Shown piece by piece: positions 8,387 through 16,606 of a DNA stretch of 40,541 nt (the first letter of the stretch is position 1; each line of letters opens with the position of its first letter). Below the pieces are notes generated by a model. It was given only the letters and a program-made list of their open reading frames with translations, had not been told where the DNA came from and did not search any database. Origin of the DNA: Fimenecus sp045631075 (GTDB taxonomy: Bacteria > Bacillota > Clostridia > Oscillospirales > Acutalibacteraceae). The DNA lies in assembly GCA_045631075.1 (NCBI GenBank), contig JAZQUC010000023.1, forward strand, positions 1-40,541, given 5' to 3'. The position numbers and the translations under genes are program-made.

Positions 8387-9778
8387 ATGGATATGAATGA
8401 AATGAAAAAAGAACTTTTCTATGAGCCAAAACACGCTATGGAAAAGGTTGATGATGAAGTTGTTAAGGCTGCTGACGATTTTTGTGAGGGATACAAATCT
8501 TATCTTGACTTTGCAAAAATCGAACGCGAATCAGTTGAATTTTTCGTAAAAGAAGCTGAAAGCCGTGGTTATACTGAATTCGACAACACAAAGACATATA
8601 ACGCAGGTGACAAGGTATATTTCAACAACAGAAACAAGGCAATTATACTTTGCGTATTTGGTAAAAAGAGTATTGCAGATGGTGTTAAAATCTCTGCTGC
8701 ACATATCGACTCACCTCGTCTTGACTTAAAGCCAAACCCACTTTATGAAGATTCTTCACTTGCATATTTCAAGACTCACTACTATGGTGGTATCAAGAAA
8801 TATCAGTGGACTGCAATCCCACTTGCTTTACACGGTGTTGTTGTAAAGGCTGACGGTGAAACTGTTAAAGTTAATGTTGGTGAAGACGACAATGACCCAC
8901 AATTCTGTGTTACTGACCTTCTTCCACACCTTGCACAGAATCAGATGAAACAGACAATGAGTGAAGGTATTCAGGGTGAACAGCTTAATATTCTTATTGG
9001 TTCTCGTCCATTCTCAAAGGATGAAGGTAGCGACAAGGTTAAACTTAATATTATTAAAATTCTCAACGAAAAATACGGAATTACTGAAAGTGATTTCTTG
9101 AGCGCAGAGCTTGAACTCGTTCCTGCATTCAAGGCTCGTGACATCGGTTTTGACAGAAGTCTTATCGGTGCTTACGGTCACGATGACAAGGTTTGTGCTT
9201 ATCCTGCTGCTCAGGCTATTTTCAATGTTGAAAATCCTGAATTTACTTGCCTTACCGTTCTTACTGACAAGGAAGAAATCGGCTCTGACGGTAACACAGG
9301 TCTTAACTCATCATATATGAAATATTTCATTTCTGACCTTGCTCGTATGGGTGGTGTTGAGCCTTGGAGAGTCCTTTCAAAGTCAGAATGTCTTTCTGCT
9401 GACGTTAACGCAGCTTTTGACCCATCATTCCCTGAAGTTAGTGAGAGAAAGAACTGCTCATTTGTAAATAACGGTGTTGTTATTACAAAGTATACAGGTG
9501 CTCGTGGTAAGAGTGGTACAAGTGATGCTTCTGCTGAATATATGGGCAAAATCCGTAGAATGCTCAACGCAAATGATGTTGTATGGCAGATTGGTGAACT
9601 CGGAAAAGTTGACGCAGGCGGTGGCGGTACAGTTGCTATGTATGTTGCTAACCTTGACATCGATACAATCGACCTTGGTGTCCCTGTACTTTCAATGCAC
9701 GCACCAATGGAAGTTGTTTCAAAGCTTGACGTTTATATGGCATATAAAGCATTTAAAGTGTTCTTTGAGCAGAAATAG
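8387..9778 (+). CDS. M18 family aminopeptidase
   Basis: A cytosolic zinc aminopeptidase removing acidic or other N-terminal residues; family M18 also includes aspartyl aminopeptidase and yeast Ape1. The 463-residue protein shows the metal ligands and catalytic acids in order: AAHIDSPRLD (His106), TDKEEIGSDGNTG (about 290-303), SADVNAAFDP and the C-terminal SMHAPMEV His near 437. The length fits clostridial members. The start follows GAAAGGAGAAAATATT. It is the last gene of the prfA cluster and is followed by the long hairpin repeat. Confidence 0.92.
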   Translation: MDMNEMKKELFYEPKHAMEKVDDEVVKAADDFCEGYKSYLDFAKIERESVEFFVKEAESRGYTEFDNTKTYNAGDKVYFNNRNKAIILCVFGKKSIADGVKISAAHIDSPRLDLKPNPLYEDSSLAYFKTHYYGGIKKYQWTAIPLALHGVVVKADGETVKVNVGEDDNDPQFCVTDLLPHLAQNQMKQTMSEGIQGEQLNILIGSRPFSKDEGSDKVKLNIIKILNEKYGITESDFLSAELELVPAFKARDIGFDRSLIGAYGHDDKVCAYPAAQAIFNVENPEFTCLTVLTDKEEIGSDGNTGLNSSYMKYFISDLARMGGVEPWRVLSKSECLSADVNAAFDPSFPEVSERKNCSFVNNGVVITKYTGARGKSGTSDASAEYMGKIRRMLNANDVVWQIGELGKVDAGGGGTVAMYVANLDIDTIDLGVPVLSMHAPMEVVSKLDVYMAYKAFKVFFEQK

Positions 9779-9811
9779 ATAAAGTATAAAATTAAAAACG
9801 AAAAATTCTTC

Positions 9812-9925
9812 GGCTCCCTCTGACGAGGGAGCTGTCTGCGTAGCAGACTGAGGGAGAGATAGATAATATACAAACTGACTACCCCTCAGTCAACTTCGTT
9901 GACAGCCCCCCTGACAAGGGGAGCC
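9812..9925. repeat. MITE-like long inverted repeat (GGCTCCCTCTGACGAGGGAG type)
   Basis: Two roughly 46-base arms face each other. The left arm begins GGCTCCCTCTGACGAGGGAG and includes CTGACTGAGGG-like sequence. The right arm is its imperfect reverse complement and ends GACAAGGGGAGCC. About 20 A+T-rich bases lie between them. Each arm also folds locally. The whole could form a long cruciform or hairpin RNA between the aminopeptidase and spoVFB genes. Similar elements are common between genes in gut Clostridia. No ORF is inside, so any mobility would depend on another protein. Confidence 0.75.
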
Positions 9926-9939
9926 TATTTTTTATCAAT

Positions 9940-10524
9940 TTACGCTTTTTTTAATAAAATCGGTTGTGGTTGCTTATTGGTTGCAAGAACCTCTCGAACT
10001 GTGTCGGGTATATACTTAAAATCTGCTACAATTGAGTTTGGTTTATTTATATAATCGTCCTGTTCCATTGGCACAAAATATATATTTTTACTGTTCATAA
10101 GTATGCCAATATTTCGTGCTGATGTGCCAAGAGCATCATTTGACGAAACTGCGATAATAACAGGTCGTTGATTTCTTAAATGCGCTTTTACTGCTAACGT
10201 GACTGATGTGTCACTTATTCCGTTGGCAAGCTTACCTAAAGTGTTTCCTGTACAAGGTGCAATTACAAGGACATCAAGCAATTCTTTTGGTCCTATTGGC
10301 TCTGCACCCGAAATTGTGTATATTATGTTTTCCTTGCATATTGCTTCAATCTGTTCGTTGAATTCTCTTGCTTTTCCAAATCGTGTATCAGTTGTATACG
10401 CTGTATGTGACATAATAGGGATTACCTTATATCCATCGTTGACAAGCTTTTCCATTTGTGGGATTACCTTTTTAAAAGTACAGAATGAACCACAAAGTGC
10501 AAATCCCACGGTTTCTTTGCTCAA
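9940..10524 (-). CDS. spoVFB: Dipicolinate synthase subunit B
   Basis: Flavoprotein-like subunit of the enzyme that oxidises dihydrodipicolinate to dipicolinic acid, which is loaded into the forespore. The 194-residue sequence matches SpoVFB: GFALCGSFCTFKKVIP near the N terminus, then PIMSHTAY, IAPCTGNTLGKLANGISDT and AVSSNDALGTSARNIG. The start is TTG at 10524 behind AGGGAGGAATAAAC, two bases after the spoVFA stop. No ATG is better placed. It forms a two-gene operon with spoVFA. Confidence 0.95.
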   Translation of the reverse strand: MSKETVGFALCGSFCTFKKVIPQMEKLVNDGYKVIPIMSHTAYTTDTRFGKAREFNEQIEAICKENIIYTISGAEPIGPKELLDVLVIAPCTGNTLGKLANGISDTSVTLAVKAHLRNQRPVIIAVSSNDALGTSARNIGILMNSKNIYFVPMEQDDYINKPNSIVADFKYIPDTVREVLATNKQPQPILLKKA

Positions 10525-10526
10525 GT

Positions 10527-11378
10527 TTATTCCTCCCTTTGCAGGTATTCTTCTATTTTTTTACCAATTAACTCCCCTGCTGATTTGGGCGTATATTTCC
10601 CTGGTAAACTAAAGGCCTTAACTACTGCGACTCCACATTTTTCGGTAAGGTTAAAATCTACTCCGTATGGCGCCGAGGCAAGTTCCATAATTTTGCCATC
10701 TTTTCTTATATTTTTCAGTACTTCTTCATCCATAATCCGTGAAGGTACAGTATTTATTACAAAGTCAAATTTGTTTATAAGGCAAGGAAGTTTTGTGAGA
10801 GGCTCTGCATTACAGCCATTTTCGATAGCCTTGTTCCGTTGCAACTCGTCTCGTGCAAACACAGTCACATCACAAGAAAGTGCAGTCAGTACAGACGCTG
10901 TTTCTTTTGCAACTCTGCCATATCCAGTAATGGCATATTTCCCTTGTGGTAACGCAAAATCAATGTGTTCAAGAATGATTTTCAATGCACCAAAGGCTGT
11001 AAGGACTGCATTTTTCTCGATTAAATCATCGTCATAGTAGTCAATAAAAGAAATGTTTTTATTTGTAAGCTGTTCTTTTAACTCTCCATTGATTATTCCA
11101 CCAAAGACCAAATTTGTTTCACCAAGAAAAGATACAAGTCTTTCAATGGAAATCTCGTGTTTTGAAAAAGGCATATGGATTGTTTTATCATTTCTTGTGA
11201 CAGGTAAAGGCAGAATTACAACAGTGTTTTCACCTATAAGACTTTTCAGTTTATCTGTATCATCATCCCAATCAAAAAGACCATAGGATTCAACATTATA
11301 ACCCTTTTCGCATAGATATTCTTTAAGGTATTTTTGTCGTTTATCTCCGCCAACAATTACAATATTTCTTGTTCTCAT
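10527..11378 (-). CDS. spoVFA: Dipicolinate synthase subunit A
   Basis: NAD(P)-binding subunit of dipicolinate synthase, active in the mother cell late in sporulation. The 283-residue sequence begins RNIVIVGGDKRQKYL and has a Rossmann motif GYGRVAKETASVL near residue 150. It ends SLPGKYTPKSAGELIG, all typical of the family. The ATG at 11378 lies six bases after AAGGTGAAG; an in-frame GTG at 11384 overlaps the ribosome site. A SigK-like promoter lies about 30 bases upstream. The gene marks the organism as an endospore former or a close relative. Confidence 0.95.
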   Translation of the reverse strand: MRTRNIVIVGGDKRQKYLKEYLCEKGYNVESYGLFDWDDDTDKLKSLIGENTVVILPLPVTRNDKTIHMPFSKHEISIERLVSFLGETNLVFGGIINGELKEQLTNKNISFIDYYDDDLIEKNAVLTAFGALKIILEHIDFALPQGKYAITGYGRVAKETASVLTALSCDVTVFARDELQRNKAIENGCNAEPLTKLPCLINKFDFVINTVPSRIMDEEVLKNIRKDGKIMELASAPYGVDFNLTEKCGVAVVKAFSLPGKYTPKSAGELIGKKIEEYLQREE

Positions 11379-11405
11379 AAACACTTCACCTTACCTTTAC
11401 AATAA

Positions 11406-11432
11406 TAGGATATGTTTTTTTAAGAATTTGGT
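11406..11432 (-). promoter_or_regulatory. SigK-type promoter for spoVFA-spoVFB
   Basis: On the minus strand AC (11432-11431) is followed by 16 bases and then CATATCCTA (11414-11406). This agrees with the mother-cell SigK pattern AC-N16/17-CATAnnnTA. The predicted start point leaves a short leader carrying AAGGTGAAG before the ATG at 11378. In Bacillus subtilis spoVF is SigK dependent, which makes the match meaningful. Confidence 0.6.
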
Positions 11433-11487
11433 GATTAGGTGTTTAATTTTTTGAAAATTTATACTATAATATAGAATGGTGATAAAT

Positions 11488-12876
11488 ATGAATGATATTT
11501 CAAAGGTTTTAAAAACTGTAAAAACAATACATTTTATTGGCATTGGCGGAAGTGGTATGTGTCCACTTGCAGAAATTCTTCACAGCAAGGGATATACCCT
11601 TCAGGGCTCTGATAACAACGAAAGTTCAATTGTTGACCGTATTCGTAAAATGGGTATCAAGGTTATGATGGGACAGCGTGCTGAAAATATCGAAGGTGCT
11701 GAAATGGTGGTTTATTCTGCTGCTATTTCAAAAGAAAACCCTGAATTAAAAGCAGCAATGGAAAGTGGTATTCCAACTTTCCAGAGAGCTGAACTTTTAG
11801 GTGAAGTTTCTCGTCAGTTTACTAACTGTATCGGAATTTGTGGCACTCATGGAAAGACAACTGTTACTTCACTTACAGTACAGACTATGATTGAAGCAGG
11901 ACTTGACCCATCTGCTGTTATCGGTGGCAAGCTTCCACTTACAAACAGTTATGGTCGAGTAGGACAAACAGAAACTATCGTTATGGAATCCTGCGAATAT
12001 CAGGACACTTTCCTTAAAATGAGTCCTGATGTTGCAGTTATTCTCAACATAGACGAAGACCACCTTGAATATTTCAAGACAATGGAAAATCTTATTTTAA
12101 GTTTTACAAAATTTGCCGATTCTGCTACAAAGGCTGTCATTTATAACGGTGACGATGAAAACACCCTTAAAGCTATCAAAGACATTAAGGGTAAAGAAAT
12201 GATTTCATTCGGTTTTGATAAGACAAATGACTACTACGCTGAAAATGTAGAAGAATATAAGGGTGCATTCACAAAGTTTAACGTGATGTACAAGGGGAAA
12301 AAGTTAGGTAACGTTGAACTTTCAATCCCAGGTATCCACAATGTGCTTAATGCACTTGCTGCTATTGCCTGTGCAATTTATTCAGGTGCTAAATTTGAGG
12401 ATTGTATCAAGGGATTGCAGGAATTCAAGGGTGCAGGTCGTCGTTTTGAAGACCTTGGCACATACAACGGAATTGATTTTGTTGATGACTATGCCCACCA
12501 CCCTGCTGAGCTTAAAGTTACACTTGAAGCAGCTATGAAAATGGGCTACAACACAGTTTGGGCAGTTTTCCAGCCATTCACATATTCAAGAACTGCTATG
12601 CATTTCGACGAATTTGTAGATGTTCTTAAAATTCCTGACAGATGTGTTATGACGGAAATTATGGGTTCTCGTGAAGTGAACACTTATGATATTTATACAT
12701 CACAGTTAGCAGAAAAAATCCCAAATTCGGTATGGTTTGATACTCAGGAAGAGGTTGCTGAATATGTTGTAAAGAACGCAAAAGCAGGTGATTTAGTCCT
12801 CACAATGGGTTGTGGTGACATCTATAAATCTGCATTTATGATGATTGAGAGATTAAAAAATGGTACAGTTCAATAA
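11488..12876 (+). CDS. murC: UDP-N-acetylmuramate--L-alanine ligase
   Basis: Adds L-alanine to UDP-MurNAc in peptidoglycan precursor synthesis. The 462-residue protein has the N-terminal UDP-binding motif HFIGIGGSGM (about 15-24) and the ATP loop GTHGKTT (119-125). It also has the Mur-ligase NIDEDHLEYF motif and DDYAHHPAE in the C-terminal domain. I place the start at ATG 11488, six bases after GGTGAT. The ATG at 11476 directly follows a TATAAT-like -10 (11465-11470) and is likely untranslated. It overlaps ung by 17 bases. Confidence 0.95.
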   Translation: MNDISKVLKTVKTIHFIGIGGSGMCPLAEILHSKGYTLQGSDNNESSIVDRIRKMGIKVMMGQRAENIEGAEMVVYSAAISKENPELKAAMESGIPTFQRAELLGEVSRQFTNCIGICGTHGKTTVTSLTVQTMIEAGLDPSAVIGGKLPLTNSYGRVGQTETIVMESCEYQDTFLKMSPDVAVILNIDEDHLEYFKTMENLILSFTKFADSATKAVIYNGDDENTLKAIKDIKGKEMISFGFDKTNDYYAENVEEYKGAFTKFNVMYKGKKLGNVELSIPGIHNVLNALAAIACAIYSGAKFEDCIKGLQEFKGAGRRFEDLGTYNGIDFVDDYAHHPAELKVTLEAAMKMGYNTVWAVFQPFTYSRTAMHFDEFVDVLKIPDRCVMTEIMGSREVNTYDIYTSQLAEKIPNSVWFDTQEEVAEYVVKNAKAGDLVLTMGCGDIYKSAFMMIERLKNGTVQ

Positions 12877-13528
12877 CAGTTGGGATATTCTTTTAAAAGA
12901 CGAATTCCAGAAACCTTATTATCTTAATTTAAGAAAATTTCTTATACAGGAATATAGGACACAAACCATATATCCACATATGGATAACATTTTCAATGCC
13001 CTTAAATATACAGATTATCAGGATGTTAAGGTTGTGATTTTAGGTCAGGACCCATATCATCAGCCAAATCAGGCTCACGGACTTTGCTTTTCTGTACAAA
13101 AAGGTGTTAAAGCACCACCATCACTCCAAAATATGTACAAAGAAATTCACGCTGAATACGGATATTCTATTCCAGAACACGGTGAGCTTACATATTGGGC
13201 AAAACAAGGTGTTCTTATGATGAACACCGTTCTGACTGTAAGAGAAAGTCAGCCAAATAGTCACAAGGGTATGGGTTGGGAAATTTTTACAGACAATGTG
13301 ATTTCACTTCTTAACCAAAGACCTGAACCAATGGTTTTTCTTCTTTGGGGTGCAAATGCACGAGCAAAAACAAAGCTTATCACAAACCCGAATCATTTAG
13401 TGCTTCAGTCAGCACATCCAAGCCCACTTTCTGCATACAACGGATTTTTCGGTAACGGACATTTCAAAAAAGCAAATGAATTTTTAAAGTCAAAAGGTAT
13501 GACAGAAATCGACTGGAAAATAGTATAA
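12860..13528 (+). CDS. ung: Uracil-DNA glycosylase, family 1
   Basis: Removes uracil from DNA to begin base-excision repair. The 222-residue protein has the water-activating loop GQDPYH (62-67, catalytic Asp64) and AHGLCFSV. It also has the Leu-loop HPSPLSAYNGFFG with His186. Length and motifs are normal. The start lies inside the last codons of murC, so translation is probably coupled. A terminator follows. Confidence 0.96.
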   Translation: MVQFNNSWDILLKDEFQKPYYLNLRKFLIQEYRTQTIYPHMDNIFNALKYTDYQDVKVVILGQDPYHQPNQAHGLCFSVQKGVKAPPSLQNMYKEIHAEYGYSIPEHGELTYWAKQGVLMMNTVLTVRESQPNSHKGMGWEIFTDNVISLLNQRPEPMVFLLWGANARAKTKLITNPNHLVLQSAHPSPLSAYNGFFGNGHFKKANEFLKSKGMTEIDWKIV

Positions 13529-13532
13529 AATT

Positions 13533-13566
13533 AACCGACCTGTGAATTTCATAGGTCGGTTTTACT
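13533..13566 (+). terminator. Terminator after murC-ung
   Basis: AACCGACCT (13533-13541) pairs with AGGTCGGTT (13553-13561) around an 11-base loop. A short T-rich run (TTTAC) follows on the plus strand. Confidence 0.75.
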
Positions 13567-13575
13567 ATACAAAAA

Positions 13576-13600
13576 TGGGGAATGGATTTTCCATTCCCCA
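13576..13600. terminator. Hairpin between convergent ung and permease genes
   Basis: TGGGGAATGG (13576-13585) pairs perfectly with CCATTCCCCA (13591-13600) around a five-base loop. An A run on the left reads as a T tract for the minus strand, so it may end the permease transcript. Confidence 0.6.
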
Positions 13601-13644
13601 TTAACTTTTATCACTTGAATTCCACTGCAAAAATGTAATTTACA

Positions 13645-15084
13645 TCAATCCCACTCTGTACCAGTAACTGTATCAAGGTCAACGCCTTTTGTTTCGTGAG
13701 TATTTTTAATAAGAGCAACAAGTGTAATCACAAAGCTTGGAACAAGAAGGCAAAGTGCAACTGTACCAATTACGCTGTCACCAAAGATAAGTGCCAGAAT
13801 CATATTTGTAATAAATCCTACAGCATAACCTGCAAAGCCTACAACTGTCTGTGCTGCTGTTGCAGAAGAACGAAGATTTGTAGGTGCTGATTCGCTTGCC
13901 ATCATAATAAGCACGTCGTTTGTAGAATAGTAGCTACCTACGAATGTACCACAGAAGAAACCGATAATTTCAGGTGTTAAGAAATTCATTCTTGCACCTA
14001 ATGCGAATATAACAAAAGAAACTACACAGTTTGCTGCAACTGTAATTGCTGCTGCCTTTCTTCCTTTTTTATCAGAGATAAAGCCCATAATTACCTGTGA
14101 AAGAGCCATACCGATTGGATATAATGTGATTGCCCTGTTAACCTGATTTATACTTACAAGGTCAAGAAATTCCTTCGCACTTGAACCATAAATACTTTGT
14201 GCATAACCGTGAGTAAGAATTGCCTGATAATTCATACTACCGATAACACCAATACCTGCAAGAGCAAAGCATATAAACACCCATCGAAGCTGTTTGTGTG
14301 AAAAACCGAATTTAAGTGCGTCGATAACGCCACCCTGAGAATCCTGTGCAGATTTACGAAGCTTTTCTGCTTCTAATTCTTCTTCCGTCATACTAAGGTA
14401 ACGGATTCGTGAATCAATAAATGCATCTGTTTCCCTTGCAAAGAGAAGTGCAATAAGTGAAACAATAATGCCAACAACTGCAGGAATAAAATACACTCTA
14501 CGCCATTGTCCTGCTGTTTCCATTAACCAACGACGAAGGAATGGCACAAGCATAACTGCCATATTAGCAAAGAATTTAACAACAGAATATGTTATTGCAC
14601 GGCTTTTGTTTGGTGCTGTTTCCATAATATATACAACGTGCATATCGTGTGGAATAAAGAACATTATAAGACACGCTGCGAAGAAATACATATACACATT
14701 CTGTGAAAGGAAAATCATAAACATTGCAAATGACATACCAAATGTGTTGATAATTAAAAATGTCTTTCTGCCAAAACGGTCTGCCAATGGTCTGTAAAGA
14801 ATTCCTACAATCTGGAATGGTATTGCAACAATCTGTAAAAGATTAAGAAGTGTAACTGCACTTTCACTCTGGAAAAATGTGTTTGCAATTTCCGTCTGCA
14901 TAAGCGTACTAATCTGTGACGCAATCTCGTCAACTGCGTAAATAAGTGCAATAATCAACACAAGATACCAGAAATATGTATTGCCCTTTGGTCGTGCTTT
15001 CTGTTTTTCCCAATATTTAAGTTCCTTTGCCTTACGAAGCTGTCTTTTTTGAAGCTTCTCAGGAGATAATTGTTTAGTTTTCAT
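13645..15084 (-). CDS. Major facilitator superfamily transporter
   Basis: The 479-residue protein shows about twelve hydrophobic helices. The loop 2-3 motif A of the superfamily is YRPLADRFGRKTF, and a second copy in the other half reads GFISDKKGRK. A roughly 35-residue basic N-terminal tail and a charged central loop (TEEELEAEKLRKSAQ) lie in the cytoplasm. The start follows GGAGGGGAAAAT. The substrate cannot be told from sequence; sugar-porter-like permeases are possible. It is monocistronic and faces ung. Confidence 0.85.
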   Translation of the reverse strand: MKTKQLSPEKLQKRQLRKAKELKYWEKQKARPKGNTYFWYLVLIIALIYAVDEIASQISTLMQTEIANTFFQSESAVTLLNLLQIVAIPFQIVGILYRPLADRFGRKTFLIINTFGMSFAMFMIFLSQNVYMYFFAACLIMFFIPHDMHVVYIMETAPNKSRAITYSVVKFFANMAVMLVPFLRRWLMETAGQWRRVYFIPAVVGIIVSLIALLFARETDAFIDSRIRYLSMTEEELEAEKLRKSAQDSQGGVIDALKFGFSHKQLRWVFICFALAGIGVIGSMNYQAILTHGYAQSIYGSSAKEFLDLVSINQVNRAITLYPIGMALSQVIMGFISDKKGRKAAAITVAANCVVSFVIFALGARMNFLTPEIIGFFCGTFVGSYYSTNDVLIMMASESAPTNLRSSATAAQTVVGFAGYAVGFITNMILALIFGDSVIGTVALCLLVPSFVITLVALIKNTHETKGVDLDTVTGTEWD

Positions 15085-15250
15085 ATTTTCCCCTCCAATA
15101 ATATTATTGTATCACATAAATAATAAAAAGCAAATAGGCAAATTAAACGCAGAATGAAAAACATATATCAAAAATCGTAATTTAATATTTTAATCAATTT
15201 AATAAAATACACTATACTTAAAATTTTTACTTATTTTTTAAAATTAGTTC

Positions 15251-15279
15251 TTGACAAACACGACAAAATAGTATATACT
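15251..15279 (+). promoter_or_regulatory. SigA-type promoter of tRNA-Pro
   Basis: TTGACA (15251-15256), 17 bases, then TATACT (15274-15279). This is close to consensus and ends 28 bases before the tRNA. The rest of the gap 15085-15307 is A+T-rich with nothing else recognisable. Confidence 0.85.
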
Positions 15280-15307
15280 ATCAAAGCTGACGAAAAACAG
15301 CATACTT

Positions 15308-15383
15308 CGGGGTGTAGCGCAGCTGGTAGCGCGCCACATTTGGGATGTGGATGCCGCAGGTTCGACTCCTGTCACTCCGACCA
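15308..15383 (+). tRNA. tRNA-Pro(UGG)
   Basis: The 76-base gene has an acceptor stem CGGGGTG pairing with CACTCCG (one G-T). Its anticodon arm is CCACA-TTTGGGA-TGTGG with anticodon TGG. The T arm carries GGTTCGACTCC, and CCA is encoded. It is the last core gene before the accessory region. Its 3' end is a plausible integration site, but no second copy of it was seen in the window. Confidence 0.95.
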
Positions 15384-15391
15384 CACAGAAG

Positions 15392-15436
15392 AAATCCGAA
15401 CACTTACCTTATAGGTGAAGCGTTCGGATTTTTTGT
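15392..15436 (+). terminator. Terminator after tRNA-Pro
   Basis: AAATCCGAAC (15392-15401) pairs with GTTCGGATTT (15422-15431), with partial pairing inside the loop. A T run follows. Confidence 0.85.
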
Positions 15437-15537
15437 TTATCACAAAGTTCCATAATATTTACATAAATATTTCGCACATTCGACAACCCACCCTTTAATT
15501 TGTACAATGTAGTTACAAAATTAAAGGGGGACTTTTT

Positions 15538-15903
15538 ATGTCAACAAACAATTCAATTACTTATCGTCAAGTCGGAGATTATATGATTCCTAATCTCACA
15601 TTACCACCTGAAGAATCAAACATTAAACTCGGCAAGTGGGGTATGTTACACAAGGACTATTTAATGCAACATAAACCAGTTGTCTTTACAACCCTACTTG
15701 CACAAGGTGAATTATGGCGGTATCTTACTGATATTGATATCCAAGCACAACAGATGTTTGATACTCTCGTTGAACAAATGAAACAAAAAGAAAACATCAC
15801 CGAAGAACTCAAAAAAGAAGATCAAATGAAATGGGCTTCGTGTGTGCAAAACATTGAAACAGGAGTAGTTGAAATTATATGCAAGGAGTTGATATATGTA
15901 TGA
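15538..15903 (+). CDS. tnpV: TnpV family transposon-encoded protein
   Basis: The 121-residue protein matches the TnpV family found on Tn4451/Tn4453-like and related clostridial elements. It shows YRQVGDYMIPNLTLPPEE, LGKWGMLHKDYLMQHKP and the later LVEQMKQKENITEELKKEDQM. Its biochemical role is not established. It starts at ATG 15538 behind AAAGGGGGACTTTTT. No TnpX-type recombinase is near, so this is likely a stranded element gene. A second, broken copy is at 34673-35044. Both copies have CACATTCGAC upstream. Confidence 0.82.
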   Translation: MSTNNSITYRQVGDYMIPNLTLPPEESNIKLGKWGMLHKDYLMQHKPVVFTTLLAQGELWRYLTDIDIQAQQMFDTLVEQMKQKENITEELKKEDQMKWASCVQNIETGVVEIICKELIYV

Positions 15904-16058
15904 GTGTTAAATACAATATCGAATTACCCAATGAAATCTCTGCTGATTTTTGGGAATTAATAAATAATAACTTTAATGTTATACTCCTAAAAAAGCAACA
16001 CTCTGTTGATGGTGATACATTAAATGTAAAACTAAAAATTATTGAAAGAAAACAATAA
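15900..16058 (+). CDS. Small protein coupled to tnpV
   Basis: A 52-codon frame starts at ATG 15900 and overlaps the tnpV stop as ATGA; GGAG lies 11 bases upstream. The product is charged and soluble (starts MSVKYNIELPNEIS, ends KLKIIERKQ) and is predicted to mix strand and helix. The coupled overlap and the terminator just after it support translation. Family not recognised. Confidence 0.55.
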   Translation: MSVKYNIELPNEISADFWELINNNFNVILLKKQHSVDGDTLNVKLKIIERKQ

Positions 16059-16065
16059 AAAATCA

Positions 16066-16100
16066 TCCCTCTATTGTAGTAACATTCTACAATAGGGGGA
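16066..16100. terminator. Terminator after tnpV pair
   Basis: A 14-base-pair stem (16066-16079 with 16087-16100, one G-T pair) closes a seven-base loop. A T-rich stretch with TTTTTT follows some 15 bases later on the plus strand. It may serve both convergent genes. Confidence 0.65.
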
Positions 16101-16143
16101 TATGTTTACATTTTTTGATTCATTAAAAACCAAATTGTATTTT

Positions 16144-16551
16144 TTAGTCCGGATAGTCGTAAAGTGTAACTGTTTCACCACCAGCTGTACAAGTTACCTT
16201 CATTCTGTAATCTGCCAAGATATTAATAAGTCTTGTTTCTTCAAGCCCAAGCATTGTACCTGTGCCTGACTTTGTCCATGTTTCAATAGTTTCATAGCCT
16301 GTTGACTTTTCTTTCTGTAACTCAATTTTAATAGAAAGTGATGTGGAATACTTTGCAGTAAGTACCACTGATGATGTTGAATTTATACCACTGATTGAAA
16401 AAACTGTTGTTACACTATTTATAACAGACCAGCGAGGCATTATAGTATTGTCTTCTTCAACTGTATTTGCAGAAGAATTGATTGCAACAACTGAAAAAAG
16501 CATTGTGAGAATTAAAACAATACTGATACTTTTTTTGATGATATTTGACAT
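16144..16551 (-). CDS. Small secreted protein of unknown function, ECF target
   Basis: The 135-residue product has a clean Sec signal peptide (basic start, hydrophobic ISIVLILTMLFSVVAI, cleavage near SSANT). A mature part of about 105 residues follows, starting near MPRW and rich in Ser/Thr and beta-type sequence. The start at ATG 16551 follows AAAGGGAGGTG at good spacing. An ECF-type promoter sits 27 bases upstream and is nearly identical in layout to the one before the RHS gene. No family name is certain. It is likely exported with or alongside the RHS protein. Confidence 0.75.
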   Translation of the reverse strand: MSNIIKKSISIVLILTMLFSVVAINSSANTVEEDNTIMPRWSVINSVTTVFSISGINSTSSVVLTAKYSTSLSIKIELQKEKSTGYETIETWTKSGTGTMLGLEETRLINILADYRMKVTCTAGGETVTLYDYPD

Positions 16552-16577
16552 TGTTTTCACCTCCCTTTAATTAAGGC

Positions 16578-16606
16578 ATCGGAATAAAAAGAGGTTTTGT
16601 TACGTC
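16578..16606 (-). promoter_or_regulatory. ECF sigma promoter of the small secreted protein
   Basis: On the minus strand GACGTAACAAAA occupies 16606-16595 (GTAACA core 16603-16598). After 16 bases comes CGAT (16581-16578). The predicted start point is about 20 bases before the ATG and leaves room for the ribosome site. The same 12 bases and the same spacing to CGAT occur before the RHS gene at 17919-17947. Confidence 0.7.

Noticed and set aside
11390..11402. TTACAATAA near 11396 and in the anti-sigma gene near 16737 as further 10-7-10 sites
   Set aside because: Neither has the inverted second arm at the required distance; single 9-mers are expected in A+T-rich DNA.
11476..11487. murC start at ATG 11476
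   Set aside because: It lies six bases after a TATAAT box, so it would be at or before the transcript start; ATG 11488 has GGTGAT at good spacing.
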